NCBI GenBank assembly: GCA_026398875.1
Contig: JAPLSB010000021.1
Span: 124,001 to 188,000, forward strand
Length of the DNA: 64,000 bases
Source: Gammaproteobacteria bacterium
Lineage (GTDB): Bacteria > Pseudomonadota > Gammaproteobacteria > Nevskiales > Nevskiaceae
Reading direction: 5' to 3'
In this document: positions 44,654-53,522 of the stretch, in pieces
How positions within the stretch are numbered: the first letter of the stretch is position 1
Layout: every line of letters begins with the position of its first letter
Made by a program: the position numbers and the translations under genes
Notes under the pieces: generated by a model
The model's database searches: none
The model's input: the letters and a program-made list of their open reading frames with translations, nothing else
Told to the model about the DNA's origin: nothing

Positions 44654-45369
44654 GGAATCTCCCGAAGTCGGGACGGTGTAGCGGGCGATGAACCGCGCGC
44701 GGCGATACCGCCAAGCACGGTGCGGAATACGGTGTTGGCGCAGGCCATCGGGTCTGCCGAGCCGTCGACGCCGGCCAGCAAGCCATCGCTGCAGCGGTTC
44801 TGGAACAGCATCATCGCGGCTCCGCCGACCATCATGGCGAGCACGGCAGGATCGACGTCGGTCGTGAATTCCGCGCGCTGCTGTCCCTGGCGGATCAGGC
44901 CGACCACCGCCGTGAAGTTGCGCAGGAATACCGGCTCCACCAGCGTGCGGCCGGTGCGGCAGCCGGTGTCGAGGATTTCGCGAAGGATCAGGTGGCTGCG
45001 TTCCTCGTTGCCGAACAAGGTCCTGAAGTCGTATTCGATCAGCCGACGCAGCTTGTCGACGCTCGACAATGTCGGGTCGGCCAGCAGGGCTTCGGCGAAC
45101 TCCGCATGTCCCTTGCACGCTTCGCGCATCACTTCGAGGTACAGCGCTTCCTTCGACTTGAAGTGATGAAAGATGTTGGCCTTGCAGACACCCGCCTGGC
45201 TGGCGATGTCGGCAATCGACACGGAATCGAAGCTGGCTTTCGCAAACGCGGCCGCGGCGGCATCAAGAATCGCCCGCGCGCCGGCGGACACCACGATCGG
45301 CGCAGTGGCGCCCGATTCGCTCGCGGCGGCGCTCTGGACAGGCTCGGAGGGCGATGAGGTGGGCGTCAC
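44650..45369 (-). CDS. TetR-family repressor of the RND operon
   Basis: A 239-residue TetR protein with a disordered Ser/Ala N-terminus and the helix-turn-helix IADIASQAGVCKANIFHHF followed by KSKEALYLEVMR. It is first in the operon TetR-NodT-MFP-RND and probably represses it and itself through the palindrome 20 bases upstream of its start. The C-terminal ligand domain contains many hydrophobic residues, compatible with a lipophilic inducer. Confidence 0.9.
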   Translation of the reverse strand: MTPTSSPSEPVQSAAASESGATAPIVVSAGARAILDAAAAAFAKASFDSVSIADIASQAGVCKANIFHHFKSKEALYLEVMREACKGHAEFAEALLADPTLSSVDKLRRLIEYDFRTLFGNEERSHLILREILDTGCRTGRTLVEPVFLRNFTAVVGLIRQGQQRAEFTTDVDPAVLAMMVGGAAMMLFQNRCSDGLLAGVDGSADPMACANTVFRTVLGGIAARGSSPATPSRLREIP

Positions 45370-45388
45370 GGAGCAGCGGTTCCGGATA

Positions 45389-45410
45389 ACTGACTGATCG
45401 AACGGTCAGT
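45389..45410. promoter_or_regulatory. TetR-type operator upstream of RND operon
   Basis: ACTGAC (45389-45394) and GTCAGT (45405-45410) form an exact inverted repeat with a 10-base centre, 20 to 41 bases upstream of the TetR start. The sequence resembles operators of TetR proteins controlling RND pumps. The likely regulator is the adjacent TetR. Confidence 0.65.
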
Positions 45411-45726
45411 ACCGTAGCACAGGCGGTCACGCCTTTGCGAGGCCGTCTCGTGAAGCAGTTCGGGACAGCGTCACGCAGGCTCTGGCCGGTCGGCTTTCCT
45501 CTGGCCATCACCGCCTGGCGATGGGCGGTTTTTCGGTTGGACTGGTGCAGCAGACCGTGCACGCATTCGATGACAGTTCATCGCTGCCGGAATGCGTTCA
45601 GACGGCGTTGGAGTGATCTCGGCAAGCTTCAACGCGCTCGAGATCCGCCGTTTCTGCTCGCTGCCGCCACTGCACGACGCGCGCCAGCGCACCGAATGAC
45701 GGCTGCTGCCTGCCTTAGGCTCGGGC
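45411..45726. other. Intergenic region without recognisable gene
   Basis: These 316 bases separate the divergent TetR and Omp85 genes. An open frame from 45435 runs through but has Arg/Cys-rich composition unlike a real protein and continues out of frame into the Omp85 gene. Apart from promoters, which I cannot place, I see nothing here. Confidence 0.5.
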
Positions 45727-47031
45727 ATGAGCATCGTGCAGAGGATCGCGAGGCCGCTGCTGCGCTGCGGAGCGGGTTTCTTGCTGCTCGCGTTCGGCAG
45801 TGCAGTGGCGGCGCCGCCGGCTGCGACGCTGCTGCCGATCCGGGAGATCCGCTTCGAAGGCAATCGGGTGACGCGTGATCGCGTGCTGCTGCGCGAGCTG
45901 GTTGTCGCGGTCGGTGATCCGGCTGATCCGGCGCGCATCGAACGCAGTCGGCAGGCGATCCAGGATCTGACGCTGTTCCTGTCGGTGACGGTCGAGCAAC
46001 GGCCGCAGGACGACGGCGTGGCCGTGCTGTTCACGGTGCGCGAACGCTGGTTCGTCTACCCGTACCCGCTGGTCGATGTGAACGCCGATGGTGATCTGGC
46101 GCTTGGCGCCCAGCTGCGCGGCAACAATCTGTTCGGGCTCAACCACACGTTGCGGATCACCGCCGTGCGCCGCACCTACGATGGCGACAGCCGCCCGGAC
46201 CAGATCAGCCTCACCGCGAGCTATCTGGCACCGCTGCTGGCCGATACGCGCTGGAGCGCAGCACTGGCCGGCGGCTACCTGGACCGGACGGTCGCGCGTG
46301 GCGAGCTGAGCAACTACGGCGAGGTCACCCGTTACGCGGAAGCGCAGGCACTGCGGACGCTGAACCGGCACGGCCTGCTGAGCCAGGGCTGGACCATCGG
46401 CGGTGGCCTGCGTATCCAGCACCAGACGATCGATACAGGCAGCGATCCCGCGCCGCCGTCAGCGGGTACCGCGATCGCCGTGCTTGGCAGCGCGCGCTAT
46501 CGCGATATCCGCTTCAACAACTACAGCGAGACCGGCACCGAATTCGGCAACCGCATCGAGATCGCATCGAAAGGCCTGGGCTCCGACTACGACTACCAGC
46601 GCGTCACCAGCAGCGTCTCCCAATCCTGGCCGCTGGGCGGTGTGCCGTATCAGACCTTCGAGCTGAAAGCGGATGTCGGCTCGTACTTCGGCGGCGGTGA
46701 AGGCCGGCTGCGCGATGCCTTCACCGTTGGCGGCGCGGAATTGCTGCGCGGCTATCGCCGCGACCAGGCACAGGGCGATTTCCTGTACTACGCCGCCGCC
46801 GAATACCTGCGACCGGTGATCTGGAACACGCTGCGCCTGCTGCTGGTTGCCGAAGCCGGCAGTGCCTGGCCGAGCCTGGGCAGCCAAGAACGCCGGCCGC
46901 TGTATGCGTCGATCGGCATCGGGCTGCGGCTGCGGATCGTGGTCGTGGTGAACCTGCAGTTCGAGATCGGTGTCGCGATGCCGCTGTCCGGCGGCGGCAG
47001 CGCGCGGCTGTTCGGCGGTGGTGGCCGATGA
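45727..47031 (+). CDS. Omp85/BamA-superfamily outer-membrane protein with one POTRA domain
   Basis: A 434-residue exported protein. After a signal peptide (about 1-28, ending AVAAP) comes one POTRA-like domain (IREIRFEGNRVTRDRVLLRE to VTVEQRPQDDGVAVLFTVRE, about 35-108), then a beta-barrel with GGAELLRGYRRDQAQGDFLY, where LRGY is the conserved loop-6 motif. BamA has five POTRA domains and TamA three, so this is a reduced relative; its substrate is unknown. It stands alone, facing away from the RND operon. Confidence 0.8.
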   Translation: MSIVQRIARPLLRCGAGFLLLAFGSAVAAPPAATLLPIREIRFEGNRVTRDRVLLRELVVAVGDPADPARIERSRQAIQDLTLFLSVTVEQRPQDDGVAVLFTVRERWFVYPYPLVDVNADGDLALGAQLRGNNLFGLNHTLRITAVRRTYDGDSRPDQISLTASYLAPLLADTRWSAALAGGYLDRTVARGELSNYGEVTRYAEAQALRTLNRHGLLSQGWTIGGGLRIQHQTIDTGSDPAPPSAGTAIAVLGSARYRDIRFNNYSETGTEFGNRIEIASKGLGSDYDYQRVTSSVSQSWPLGGVPYQTFELKADVGSYFGGGEGRLRDAFTVGGAELLRGYRRDQAQGDFLYYAAAEYLRPVIWNTLRLLLVAEAGSAWPSLGSQERRPLYASIGIGLRLRIVVVVNLQFEIGVAMPLSGGGSARLFGGGGR

Positions 47032-47214
47032 CCGGCAAGCCGGTCCGTATGTGCGTGCCGATGCGCCGTGCATCGTCTCGGTGATCGTCGGCCGATCTTG
47101 CGTATCGTTCGGGCCTCGACCGTTGCACGTGCCGCAGGCATCGCAGCCATTGTTCGCTGACCGATGTTCGACAGTGCACCGACAGCCCCCGTCACGCCAT
47201 CCGACCATCCACCG

Positions 47215-47877
47215 ATGAAAATCCGTTCAATCCCGCAACTGCGCCGCCCAGGGAGGGTCTGGCACGCCGTGCTGCTTTCAACCTTACTGCTGATCGCGCT
47301 GCCCATGACCAGTCATGCCACCGAGGAACCCCGGTATCAGGTCGTCCGCGCGCTGAGCGGGATCGAGTTGCGGCAGTACGCTGCCTACGCAGTGGCCGAG
47401 GTCGTCGTGCCCGGGCCTGCCGATGAGGCCGGCAGCCAGGCCTTTCCGATCCTTTCCGGATACATCTTCGGCAAGAACAAGGGTGCGCGGAAGCTGGCGA
47501 TGACGGCACCGGTGACACAGACCGAAGCGCCGGTGAAGCTGCAGATGACCGCACCGGTGACCCAGACCGCCGCAGCCGGCGGCTTCCTGGTGCAGTTCGT
47601 GTTGCCGGAAGGCGTGACGGCGGCAAGCGCGCCCGAGCCGCTCGATGCGCGCGTTCGACTTCGCGATGTGGCGGCGACGCAGGTCGCGGTGATCCGCTAC
47701 TCCGGCTTCTGGTCGCAGTCGAACTACAACGAGCATCTCGGCAAGCTGAAAACAGCGCTTGCTGCCGCCGGGCTGGAATCGACCGGTGAAGCGGTGTACG
47801 CGCGCTACAACGCGCCGTTCACGCCGTGGTTCATGCGCCGCAACGAGATCTGGCTGCAGCTGGGCGCGAAATCCTGA
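47215..47877 (+). CDS. SOUL haem-binding family protein
   Basis: A 220-residue protein with a signal peptide or anchor (about 1-37, ending SHA). The SOUL fold is shown by YQVVRALSGIELRQYAAYAV, a repeated KLAMTAPVTQT/KLQMTAPVTQT pair and the C-terminal YNAPFTPWFMRRNEIWLQL. Bacterial SOUL proteins bind haem or other tetrapyrroles, but their purpose is unclear. The ATG at 47215 is preferred over 47164 because the signal peptide begins there. Confidence 0.88.
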   Translation: MKIRSIPQLRRPGRVWHAVLLSTLLLIALPMTSHATEEPRYQVVRALSGIELRQYAAYAVAEVVVPGPADEAGSQAFPILSGYIFGKNKGARKLAMTAPVTQTEAPVKLQMTAPVTQTAAAGGFLVQFVLPEGVTAASAPEPLDARVRLRDVAATQVAVIRYSGFWSQSNYNEHLGKLKTALAAAGLESTGEAVYARYNAPFTPWFMRRNEIWLQLGAKS

Positions 47878-48073
47878 TCGGCCAGCCGCTCGCGCGCCGG
47901 CTTCCAGCGCGCCGGCACGGCAGCCATCGGCATCCGCGCAGCCGGGCCGCTGCTGCGCGGGCCTGCCGATTTCACCACCCGCATGTTCGTTGCCGCACGG
48001 TCTTGAAGGGCGCGCGTTCGTAGGCTGGATCGGCATTCCGCCATCCCTTGCCAACGCTTCCGAAAGGCCCGAC

Positions 48074-48319
48074 ATGAGCACACCCGTCCGCGCGTCCGAT
48101 ACCCCGTTTGCCGTGCAAGTCGTGCAGGGCAAGGATTACTGGTGGTGCGCCTGCGGCCGAAGCAAGGCGCAGCCGTTCTGCGATGGCTCGCACCGCACCG
48201 CAGGGGACATCAGGCCCGTGAAGTTCCGTGCCGAGGTCAGTGCCACGGTGTCCTTCTGCGGTTGCAAGGCCACTGGCAATCCGCCGCTGTGCGACGGTTC
48301 GCACACGCGTCCGACGTGA
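48074..48319 (+). CDS. Double CDGSH iron-sulfur domain protein
   Basis: An 81-residue protein with two CDGSH motifs: CACGRSKAQPFCDGSH and CGCKATGNPPLCDGSH, each with the three-Cys one-His ligand set of a 2Fe-2S centre. This is the pattern of MiNT-type (two motifs per chain) proteins. Likely redox or Fe-S transfer function in the cytoplasm; no signal peptide. It precedes the P-type ATPase by 63 bases. Confidence 0.9.
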   Translation: MSTPVRASDTPFAVQVVQGKDYWWCACGRSKAQPFCDGSHRTAGDIRPVKFRAEVSATVSFCGCKATGNPPLCDGSHTRPT

Positions 48320-48382
48320 GCCGCTGCATCGCACCTGCTGCCGAAGGCCCGGCCTGGAATTCGAGGACAACCAAGCCACGCC

Positions 48383-51271
48383 GTGGTTGAGCGCACTGCC
48401 ACGCCTGATGCGATCGCGTCGCCGGGCGCCGTGCCGAAGGATCCGACAATCATCTCCGCAGACGCGGTTGCAATCGCCTGCCAGACCGACCTCGCCAGCG
48501 GTCTGACGGCCGCAGAGGCCGCTCGCCGGCTGGCGCGCGACGGTGCCAACGAACTCCGTGCCGTACCGCCGGTCGCTGCCTGGCGTCGGGCCCTGGCGCA
48601 ACTGAAGGACCCGCTGGTCTACCTGCTGCTGCTGGCCGCCGCCGTGGCGCTTGCGGCCTGGGTCGTCGAAGGGCGCAACGGCTGGCCTTTGGACGCGATC
48701 GTCATCGCCATCGTCGTCGTGCTCAATGCCGTGATCGGCTGGATGCAGGAGGCCAAGGCCCGAAGTGCCGTCGCAGCACTGGCGCGGATGACCCAGGCCA
48801 CGTCCAGCGTGCTGCGTGCCGGGCAGTTGCAGCGCATTCCCAGCGCCGCGCTGGTGCGCGGTGATCTGCTGATCCTCAATGAAGGCGATGCCGTCGGGGC
48901 AGATGCGCGCCTGTCCGAGGCCGCCGACCTGCGTCTGCTCGAAGCCTCGCTGACCGGCGAAAGCGAGCCGGTGCTGAAGGACGCGGCCACGCTGAAGACT
49001 GCCGCAGCGCTGGGCGACCGCCGGAACATGGTGTTCAAGGGCACCTCGGTTGCCCAGGGCACCGGGCGGGCCGTGGTCACCGCGATCGGCATGCAGTCCG
49101 AAGTCGGTGCCGTGGCGACGATGCTCGATGCGACCGAAGACCCGCAGACGCCGCTGCAGGTGGAGGTGGCCCACATCGGCAAGGTCCTGGGGCTGGCGGC
49201 GGTGGTGATCGCCATCGCCGTGGTCGTGACGATCCTGGTCGTTGGCCATGTGCGAGCCGCGGCCGATGTCGTCCGCGTGATGCTGCTCGGGGTATCGCTG
49301 GCGGTGGCGGCGGTGCCGGAAGGTCTTCCGGCGATCCTGTCGGTGGTGCTGGCGCTGGGCGTGCAGCGCATGGCCCGGCACCATGCCGTGGTCAAGAAGC
49401 TGACCTCGGTCGAGACGCTCGGCTCTGCTTCGGTCATTGCCACCGACAAGACCGGCACGCTCACGCGCGGTGAAATGACCATCGTCCGCGTGGTCACCGC
49501 GTCCGGCAGCAGCACCGTAACTGGCGTCGGCTATGCGCCAGTCGGCGAGGTGCAGCACGGCGGGATCAAATTGCCGCCCGGTGCGCTGCATGACGAGAAC
49601 GCAGCTGTGCTCGGCGGCGGCAGCCTGGCTGGCAATGCGGCGTTGCTGCAGGACGCGCACGGCGGCTGGACGATTCAGGGCGACCCGACCGAAGCCGCGT
49701 TCCTGGTGGCCGAGCACAAGTTTGGTGGCAGCGATCGCCGCAAGCAGCGCTTTAGCCGCATCGGCGAGATTCCATTCACCTCGGCGCGCAGCATGATGTC
49801 GACGATCGAAGCGGACCACGACGATGAGGACCGCGCGCTGCTGATCGTCAAGGGCGCGCCGGATGTGCTGCTGGCGCGCTGCACGCAGTTGCAGGTCGGC
49901 ACGACCCGTGTGGCGCTCGACAGCGCGATGCGCACGCGCATCCTCGTTGATGTCGCCGCTCTGGCCGACGCCGCCTTGCGAACCTTGGCAGTGGCGTTTC
50001 GCCCGCTCGATGCCGGCGAAAGCGCAACGGAGGGTCCGCAGCTTGAGCATCGACTGATCTATGTCGGCACCGTCGGCATGATCGACCCGGCGCGGCCAGC
50101 GGCGGCAGCGGCGATCCGCCAGGCACATGCTGCCGGCATCCGCGTGGTGATGATCACAGGCGACCATCCCGGCACCGCACTGCGCATCGCCATCGATCTC
50201 GGCATCGTGACTGCCGCGGCGAAGGCGCTGACCGGCATCGAACTCGATGCGCTTGCGGCTGAAGGCGAATCGGCGTTTGCCGACGCCGTCCGCGACACCT
50301 CGGTGTTCGCCCGCGTGGCGCCGCGCCACAAGCTGCAGATCGTGCGCGTGCTGCAGGCGGCGGGCGATGTCGTGGCGATGACCGGCGATGGCGTCAACGA
50401 CGCGCCGGCGCTGAAGGCCGCCGACATCGGCATCGCGATGGGCATCACCGGGACCGAAGTGACCAAGCAGGCCGCGCGCATGATCCTGACTGACGACAAC
50501 TTCGCGACCATTGTCGACGCCGTGCGCGAGGGGCGCGGCGTGGTCGACAACATCCGCAAGTTCCTGCGCTATCTCCTGTCGTCGAATCTCGGCGAAGTGC
50601 TGACCGTGTTCCTCGGCGTGATCGCGGCGGATCTGATCGGCTTGACGTCGACCGTATCGGGACCCGGCAGCGCGAGCGTCGGTCTGGTGCTGCCGCTGCT
50701 GGCCACGCAGATTCTCTGGATCAACCTGATCACCGATGCCGGCCCGGCGCTGGCCATGGGCGTCGATCCGATTGCCGAGGACATGATGGCGCGCCCGCCA
50801 CACCGTCGCGGCGTGCACATGATCGATGCCCGCATGTGGGCCGCCATTGCCGGTACCGGCATCGTCATGGCGCTGCTGACGCTGTTGACCATCGACCTGT
50901 TCCTGCCCGGCGGGCTGATCGAAGGCCACGAGAATCTGACGCGCGCCCGCACGGCGGGTTTCAACGTGCTGGTGCTGGCCCAGCTGTTCAACTGCTTCAG
51001 TGCCCGTTCCGAGACGCGCAGCGCGTTCCAGGGGCTGTTTGCCAACCGCTGGCTATGGGCCACGGTGCTGCTGTCGCTGGCCCTGCAGATCGCAGTGGTC
51101 CATCTGGCTTTTCTGAACCGCGCCTTCGGTACTGCGCCGCTGTCGATCGAGCAGTGGGGGATCTGCATCGTGATGGCCAGCGGCGTGCTGGGATTCAGCG
51201 AGCTGCGCAAGATGGCGGTACGCGCCTGGGTTCGGCGCGCCAAGCCGGCAGCGCCCACGACGACGGCCTGA
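48383..51271 (+). CDS. Type IIA cation-transporting P-type ATPase
   Basis: A 962-residue pump. The phosphorylated aspartate is Asp355 in ATDKTGTLTRGEM, the actuator loop is LTGESEPVL, and the hinge is MTGDGVNDAPALKAADIGIA. The fourth membrane segment has VAAVPEGLPAILSVVLALG and the sixth NLITDAGPALAMGVDP, as in Ca2+/Mn2+ pumps of the SERCA/SPCA class. The ion itself cannot be fixed. A GTG start at 48383 is used; the N-terminal 30 residues are not conserved. Confidence 0.93.
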   Translation: MVERTATPDAIASPGAVPKDPTIISADAVAIACQTDLASGLTAAEAARRLARDGANELRAVPPVAAWRRALAQLKDPLVYLLLLAAAVALAAWVVEGRNGWPLDAIVIAIVVVLNAVIGWMQEAKARSAVAALARMTQATSSVLRAGQLQRIPSAALVRGDLLILNEGDAVGADARLSEAADLRLLEASLTGESEPVLKDAATLKTAAALGDRRNMVFKGTSVAQGTGRAVVTAIGMQSEVGAVATMLDATEDPQTPLQVEVAHIGKVLGLAAVVIAIAVVVTILVVGHVRAAADVVRVMLLGVSLAVAAVPEGLPAILSVVLALGVQRMARHHAVVKKLTSVETLGSASVIATDKTGTLTRGEMTIVRVVTASGSSTVTGVGYAPVGEVQHGGIKLPPGALHDENAAVLGGGSLAGNAALLQDAHGGWTIQGDPTEAAFLVAEHKFGGSDRRKQRFSRIGEIPFTSARSMMSTIEADHDDEDRALLIVKGAPDVLLARCTQLQVGTTRVALDSAMRTRILVDVAALADAALRTLAVAFRPLDAGESATEGPQLEHRLIYVGTVGMIDPARPAAAAAIRQAHAAGIRVVMITGDHPGTALRIAIDLGIVTAAAKALTGIELDALAAEGESAFADAVRDTSVFARVAPRHKLQIVRVLQAAGDVVAMTGDGVNDAPALKAADIGIAMGITGTEVTKQAARMILTDDNFATIVDAVREGRGVVDNIRKFLRYLLSSNLGEVLTVFLGVIAADLIGLTSTVSGPGSASVGLVLPLLATQILWINLITDAGPALAMGVDPIAEDMMARPPHRRGVHMIDARMWAAIAGTGIVMALLTLLTIDLFLPGGLIEGHENLTRARTAGFNVLVLAQLFNCFSARSETRSAFQGLFANRWLWATVLLSLALQIAVVHLAFLNRAFGTAPLSIEQWGICIVMASGVLGFSELRKMAVRAWVRRAKPAAPTTTA

Positions 51272-51283
51272 AGCGCAGCGGCC

Positions 51284-52318
51284 TCATACCGTTTCCATCG
51301 CCGCGCCGTATGCGCCGGTCAAGGCGGCACTGTTGCAGCGGGCGCGATGCATCACGGCGTCCTGCGCAGCGATCCGGTTCGCGGCTTGGCCGGCCCAGAT
51401 CTGCAGCGCCGGATACTGCAGCGCGCGCCCGAACGAGAACGACAGCGGCCACGGTTGTTCGCCGCTGAGGTTGATCGCATTGAGTCCGGCGCTGGCCTGT
51501 TCCGCCGACTGCCCGCCCGACAGGAACATGATCCCCGGCACGGCCGCCGGCACCGTGCGTCGCAGGCATTGCAGCGTTGCTTCGGCAACCTCGGCCGCCG
51601 TGTTCCGAGCCGTGCTGGCCTGCCCGGCAAGGACCATGCTCGGCTTGAGGATCAGCGCTTCCAGCGCGGCACCGTGCAGCACCAGCTGATCGAACACGCT
51701 GTGCAGCACGGCCTCGGTGACGTCCTCGCAGCGCGCCTGCGTGTGGGGGCCGTCCATCAGGATCTCCGGCTCGACGATCGGCACCAGGCCAGCTTCCTGG
51801 CACAGCACGGCGTAGCGGGCCAGCGCCTGGGCATTGGCGGCGATGCAGGCACGCGTCGGCAGGTGGCGGTCGTCCACGGCGAATACGGCGCGCCACTTGG
51901 CAAAGCCTGCACCCATTCCGGAATAGGACTGCAGGCGCTCGCGCAGGCCGTCCAGACCTTCGGTCACCGTTTCGCCCGGGTGCGCGGCAAGCGGCTTGGC
52001 ACCGGTGTCGACCTTGATGCCGATCAGCAGGCCGGCGTCGTGCGCCAGCTGTGTCAGCGGCTGGCCATCGGCAGCTGTCTGGCGGATGGTTTCGTCGTAC
52101 AGGATCACGCCGCTGATGCAGCGGCTCAGGCCCGGCGTGCTCAGCAGCAGCGCCCGCCAGTCGCGCCGCATCTCGATCGTCTGCGCAATGCCGGCGCTGG
52201 CAAAGCGCCGATTGCAGGTGCCATTGCTTTCGTCGATCGCCAGCAGTCCCTTGCCGGTGGTGACCATTGCGCGTGCGCGCGCGATCAGCACGGGCAGGTT
52301 CGTCGTGTCGGTGGTCAT
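51284..52318 (-). CDS. Fructose-bisphosphate aldolase class I
   Basis: A 344-residue class I aldolase, close to the eukaryotic-type length. The Schiff-base lysine is Lys225 in LEALILKPSMV, and GLLAIDESNGTCNRRF, CISGVILYDETI and LSGGQSAEQASAGLNAIN match the family. It converts fructose 1,6-bisphosphate to triose phosphates. Convergent with the ATPase gene and divergent from the PRC-barrel gene across 262 bases with no gene in it. Confidence 0.93.
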   Translation of the reverse strand: MTTDTTNLPVLIARARAMVTTGKGLLAIDESNGTCNRRFASAGIAQTIEMRRDWRALLLSTPGLSRCISGVILYDETIRQTAADGQPLTQLAHDAGLLIGIKVDTGAKPLAAHPGETVTEGLDGLRERLQSYSGMGAGFAKWRAVFAVDDRHLPTRACIAANAQALARYAVLCQEAGLVPIVEPEILMDGPHTQARCEDVTEAVLHSVFDQLVLHGAALEALILKPSMVLAGQASTARNTAAEVAEATLQCLRRTVPAAVPGIMFLSGGQSAEQASAGLNAINLSGEQPWPLSFSFGRALQYPALQIWAGQAANRIAAQDAVMHRARCNSAALTGAYGAAMETV

Positions 52319-52580
52319 GGTTCAGGATGTCCGGTGTTCGTGGGCCCGCAGCGTCAGCGTAGGTACTTGCAACCGCACGATCTGTGCGTTGCTGCACCTG
52401 CGGCGCCGGCCAACATCCGACCCATTGGCGATCAACGTATGGCAGCGAACAGACCTGCAGCAGCGCGCTGCGCACAGTGGCGTCGAGCACGCAGAAGTCG
52501 CTGACCCCGTTGCTGGCAGCGCGTCCTCGCCCCACTCATTGCCGCGGTTTCGTACCACGGCAGCCATCGAGGAAGCCGCC

Positions 52581-53402
52581 ATGTTGCGTACTGCCCAAGA
52601 ACTCCACGACTACAAGATCAGCGCCACCGACGGCGAGATCGGACAGGTCAAGGATCTGTATTTCGATGACCACGCCTGGACGATCCGCTACTTCGTCGTC
52701 GACACCGGCAGCTGGCTGTCGAGCCGCAAGGTACTGATCTCGCCGATCTCGGTCCAGCGTCCGGACTGGCTGGCCGAGACACTGCCGGTATCGATCACCA
52801 AGGCGCAGGTGGAGAGCAGTCCATCGTTCGACTCCGACAAGCCGGTGTCGCGGCAGAACGAGGAAGAGGTGATGGGTTACTACGGCTACCCGTACTACTG
52901 GGGTGGCGGTGGCCTGTGGGGCGAAGGGCTGTATCCGTACGCGATGGCGCCGGGCTATGGCGGCTCCGGTGTCGACCGTGTGGAGCGCGAGCGGGAAATG
53001 GAAGTCTACTTGCGCGATGAACGGGCTCGGCATCGTAATGACGACCCGCATCTGCGCAGCTGCAATGCGGTCGGCAAGTACCACATCGAAGCCAGCGACG
53101 GTGACATCGGCCACGTGTCCGGCTTTCTGGTCGACGACGAGACCTGGGCGATTCGCTATCTGATCGTCGACACCAGCAACTGGTGGCTCGGTCACAAGGT
53201 GCTGATCGCGCCGCTGTGGATCAAGGACGTGCGCTGGGCCGATGCCATGGTGTCCGTCGATCTCAGCCGCGAGTCGATCAAGAAGGCGCCGGCCTATGAC
53301 GCCAGCAGCGACTGGGGCCGCAATCAGGAGCTGGATCTGTACCGTCACTACGGGCGCAGCGGCTACTGGGCCGGCAGCACCGTGGTTGAAACCGAAAGCT
53401 GA
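52581..53402 (+). CDS. Tandem PRC-barrel domain protein
   Basis: A 273-residue protein with two PRC-barrel repeats: YKISATDGEIGQVKDLYFDD with WTIRYFVVDTGSWLSSRKVL (about 10-75), and YHIEASDGDIGHVSGFLVDD with WAIRYLIVDTSNWWLGHKVL (about 165-230). The linker between is Gly/Tyr rich (GYYGYPYYWGGGGLWG). PRC barrels occur in ribosome maturation and stress-related proteins; this class of two-domain protein is commonly seen in environmental proteobacteria without an assigned role. Good AGGA site before the ATG at 52581. Confidence 0.9.
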   Translation: MLRTAQELHDYKISATDGEIGQVKDLYFDDHAWTIRYFVVDTGSWLSSRKVLISPISVQRPDWLAETLPVSITKAQVESSPSFDSDKPVSRQNEEEVMGYYGYPYYWGGGGLWGEGLYPYAMAPGYGGSGVDRVEREREMEVYLRDERARHRNDDPHLRSCNAVGKYHIEASDGDIGHVSGFLVDDETWAIRYLIVDTSNWWLGHKVLIAPLWIKDVRWADAMVSVDLSRESIKKAPAYDASSDWGRNQELDLYRHYGRSGYWAGSTVVETES

Positions 53403-53429
53403 CGGCGTCGGATCTATCCAATCCAGTAC

Positions 53430-53460
53430 CTGATGGCGGCCGTCGAACGGCCGCCATCAG
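53430..53460. terminator. Bidirectional hairpin between PRC-barrel and dehydrogenase genes
   Basis: A perfect 13-base inverted repeat (CTGATGGCGGCCG/CGGCCGCCATCAG) with a TCGAA loop lies 28 bases after the PRC-barrel stop, between convergent genes. No U-tract follows, so the terminator call rests on stem strength and position. Confidence 0.6.
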
Positions 53461-53522
53461 ATGCTGCTGACAATGCTGCCATCCACTGCTGGCGCTCGCT
53501 CCCGGAACGACTCCACTTGCGG

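Noticed and set aside
45435..45878. 147-codon frame upstream of the Omp85 gene
   Set aside because: Overlaps the Omp85 signal sequence out of frame and has Cys/Arg-rich non-protein-like composition.
47972..50929. 985-codon minus-strand frame opposite the P-type ATPase
   Set aside because: No recognisable domain; the plus strand contains all P-type ATPase motifs.
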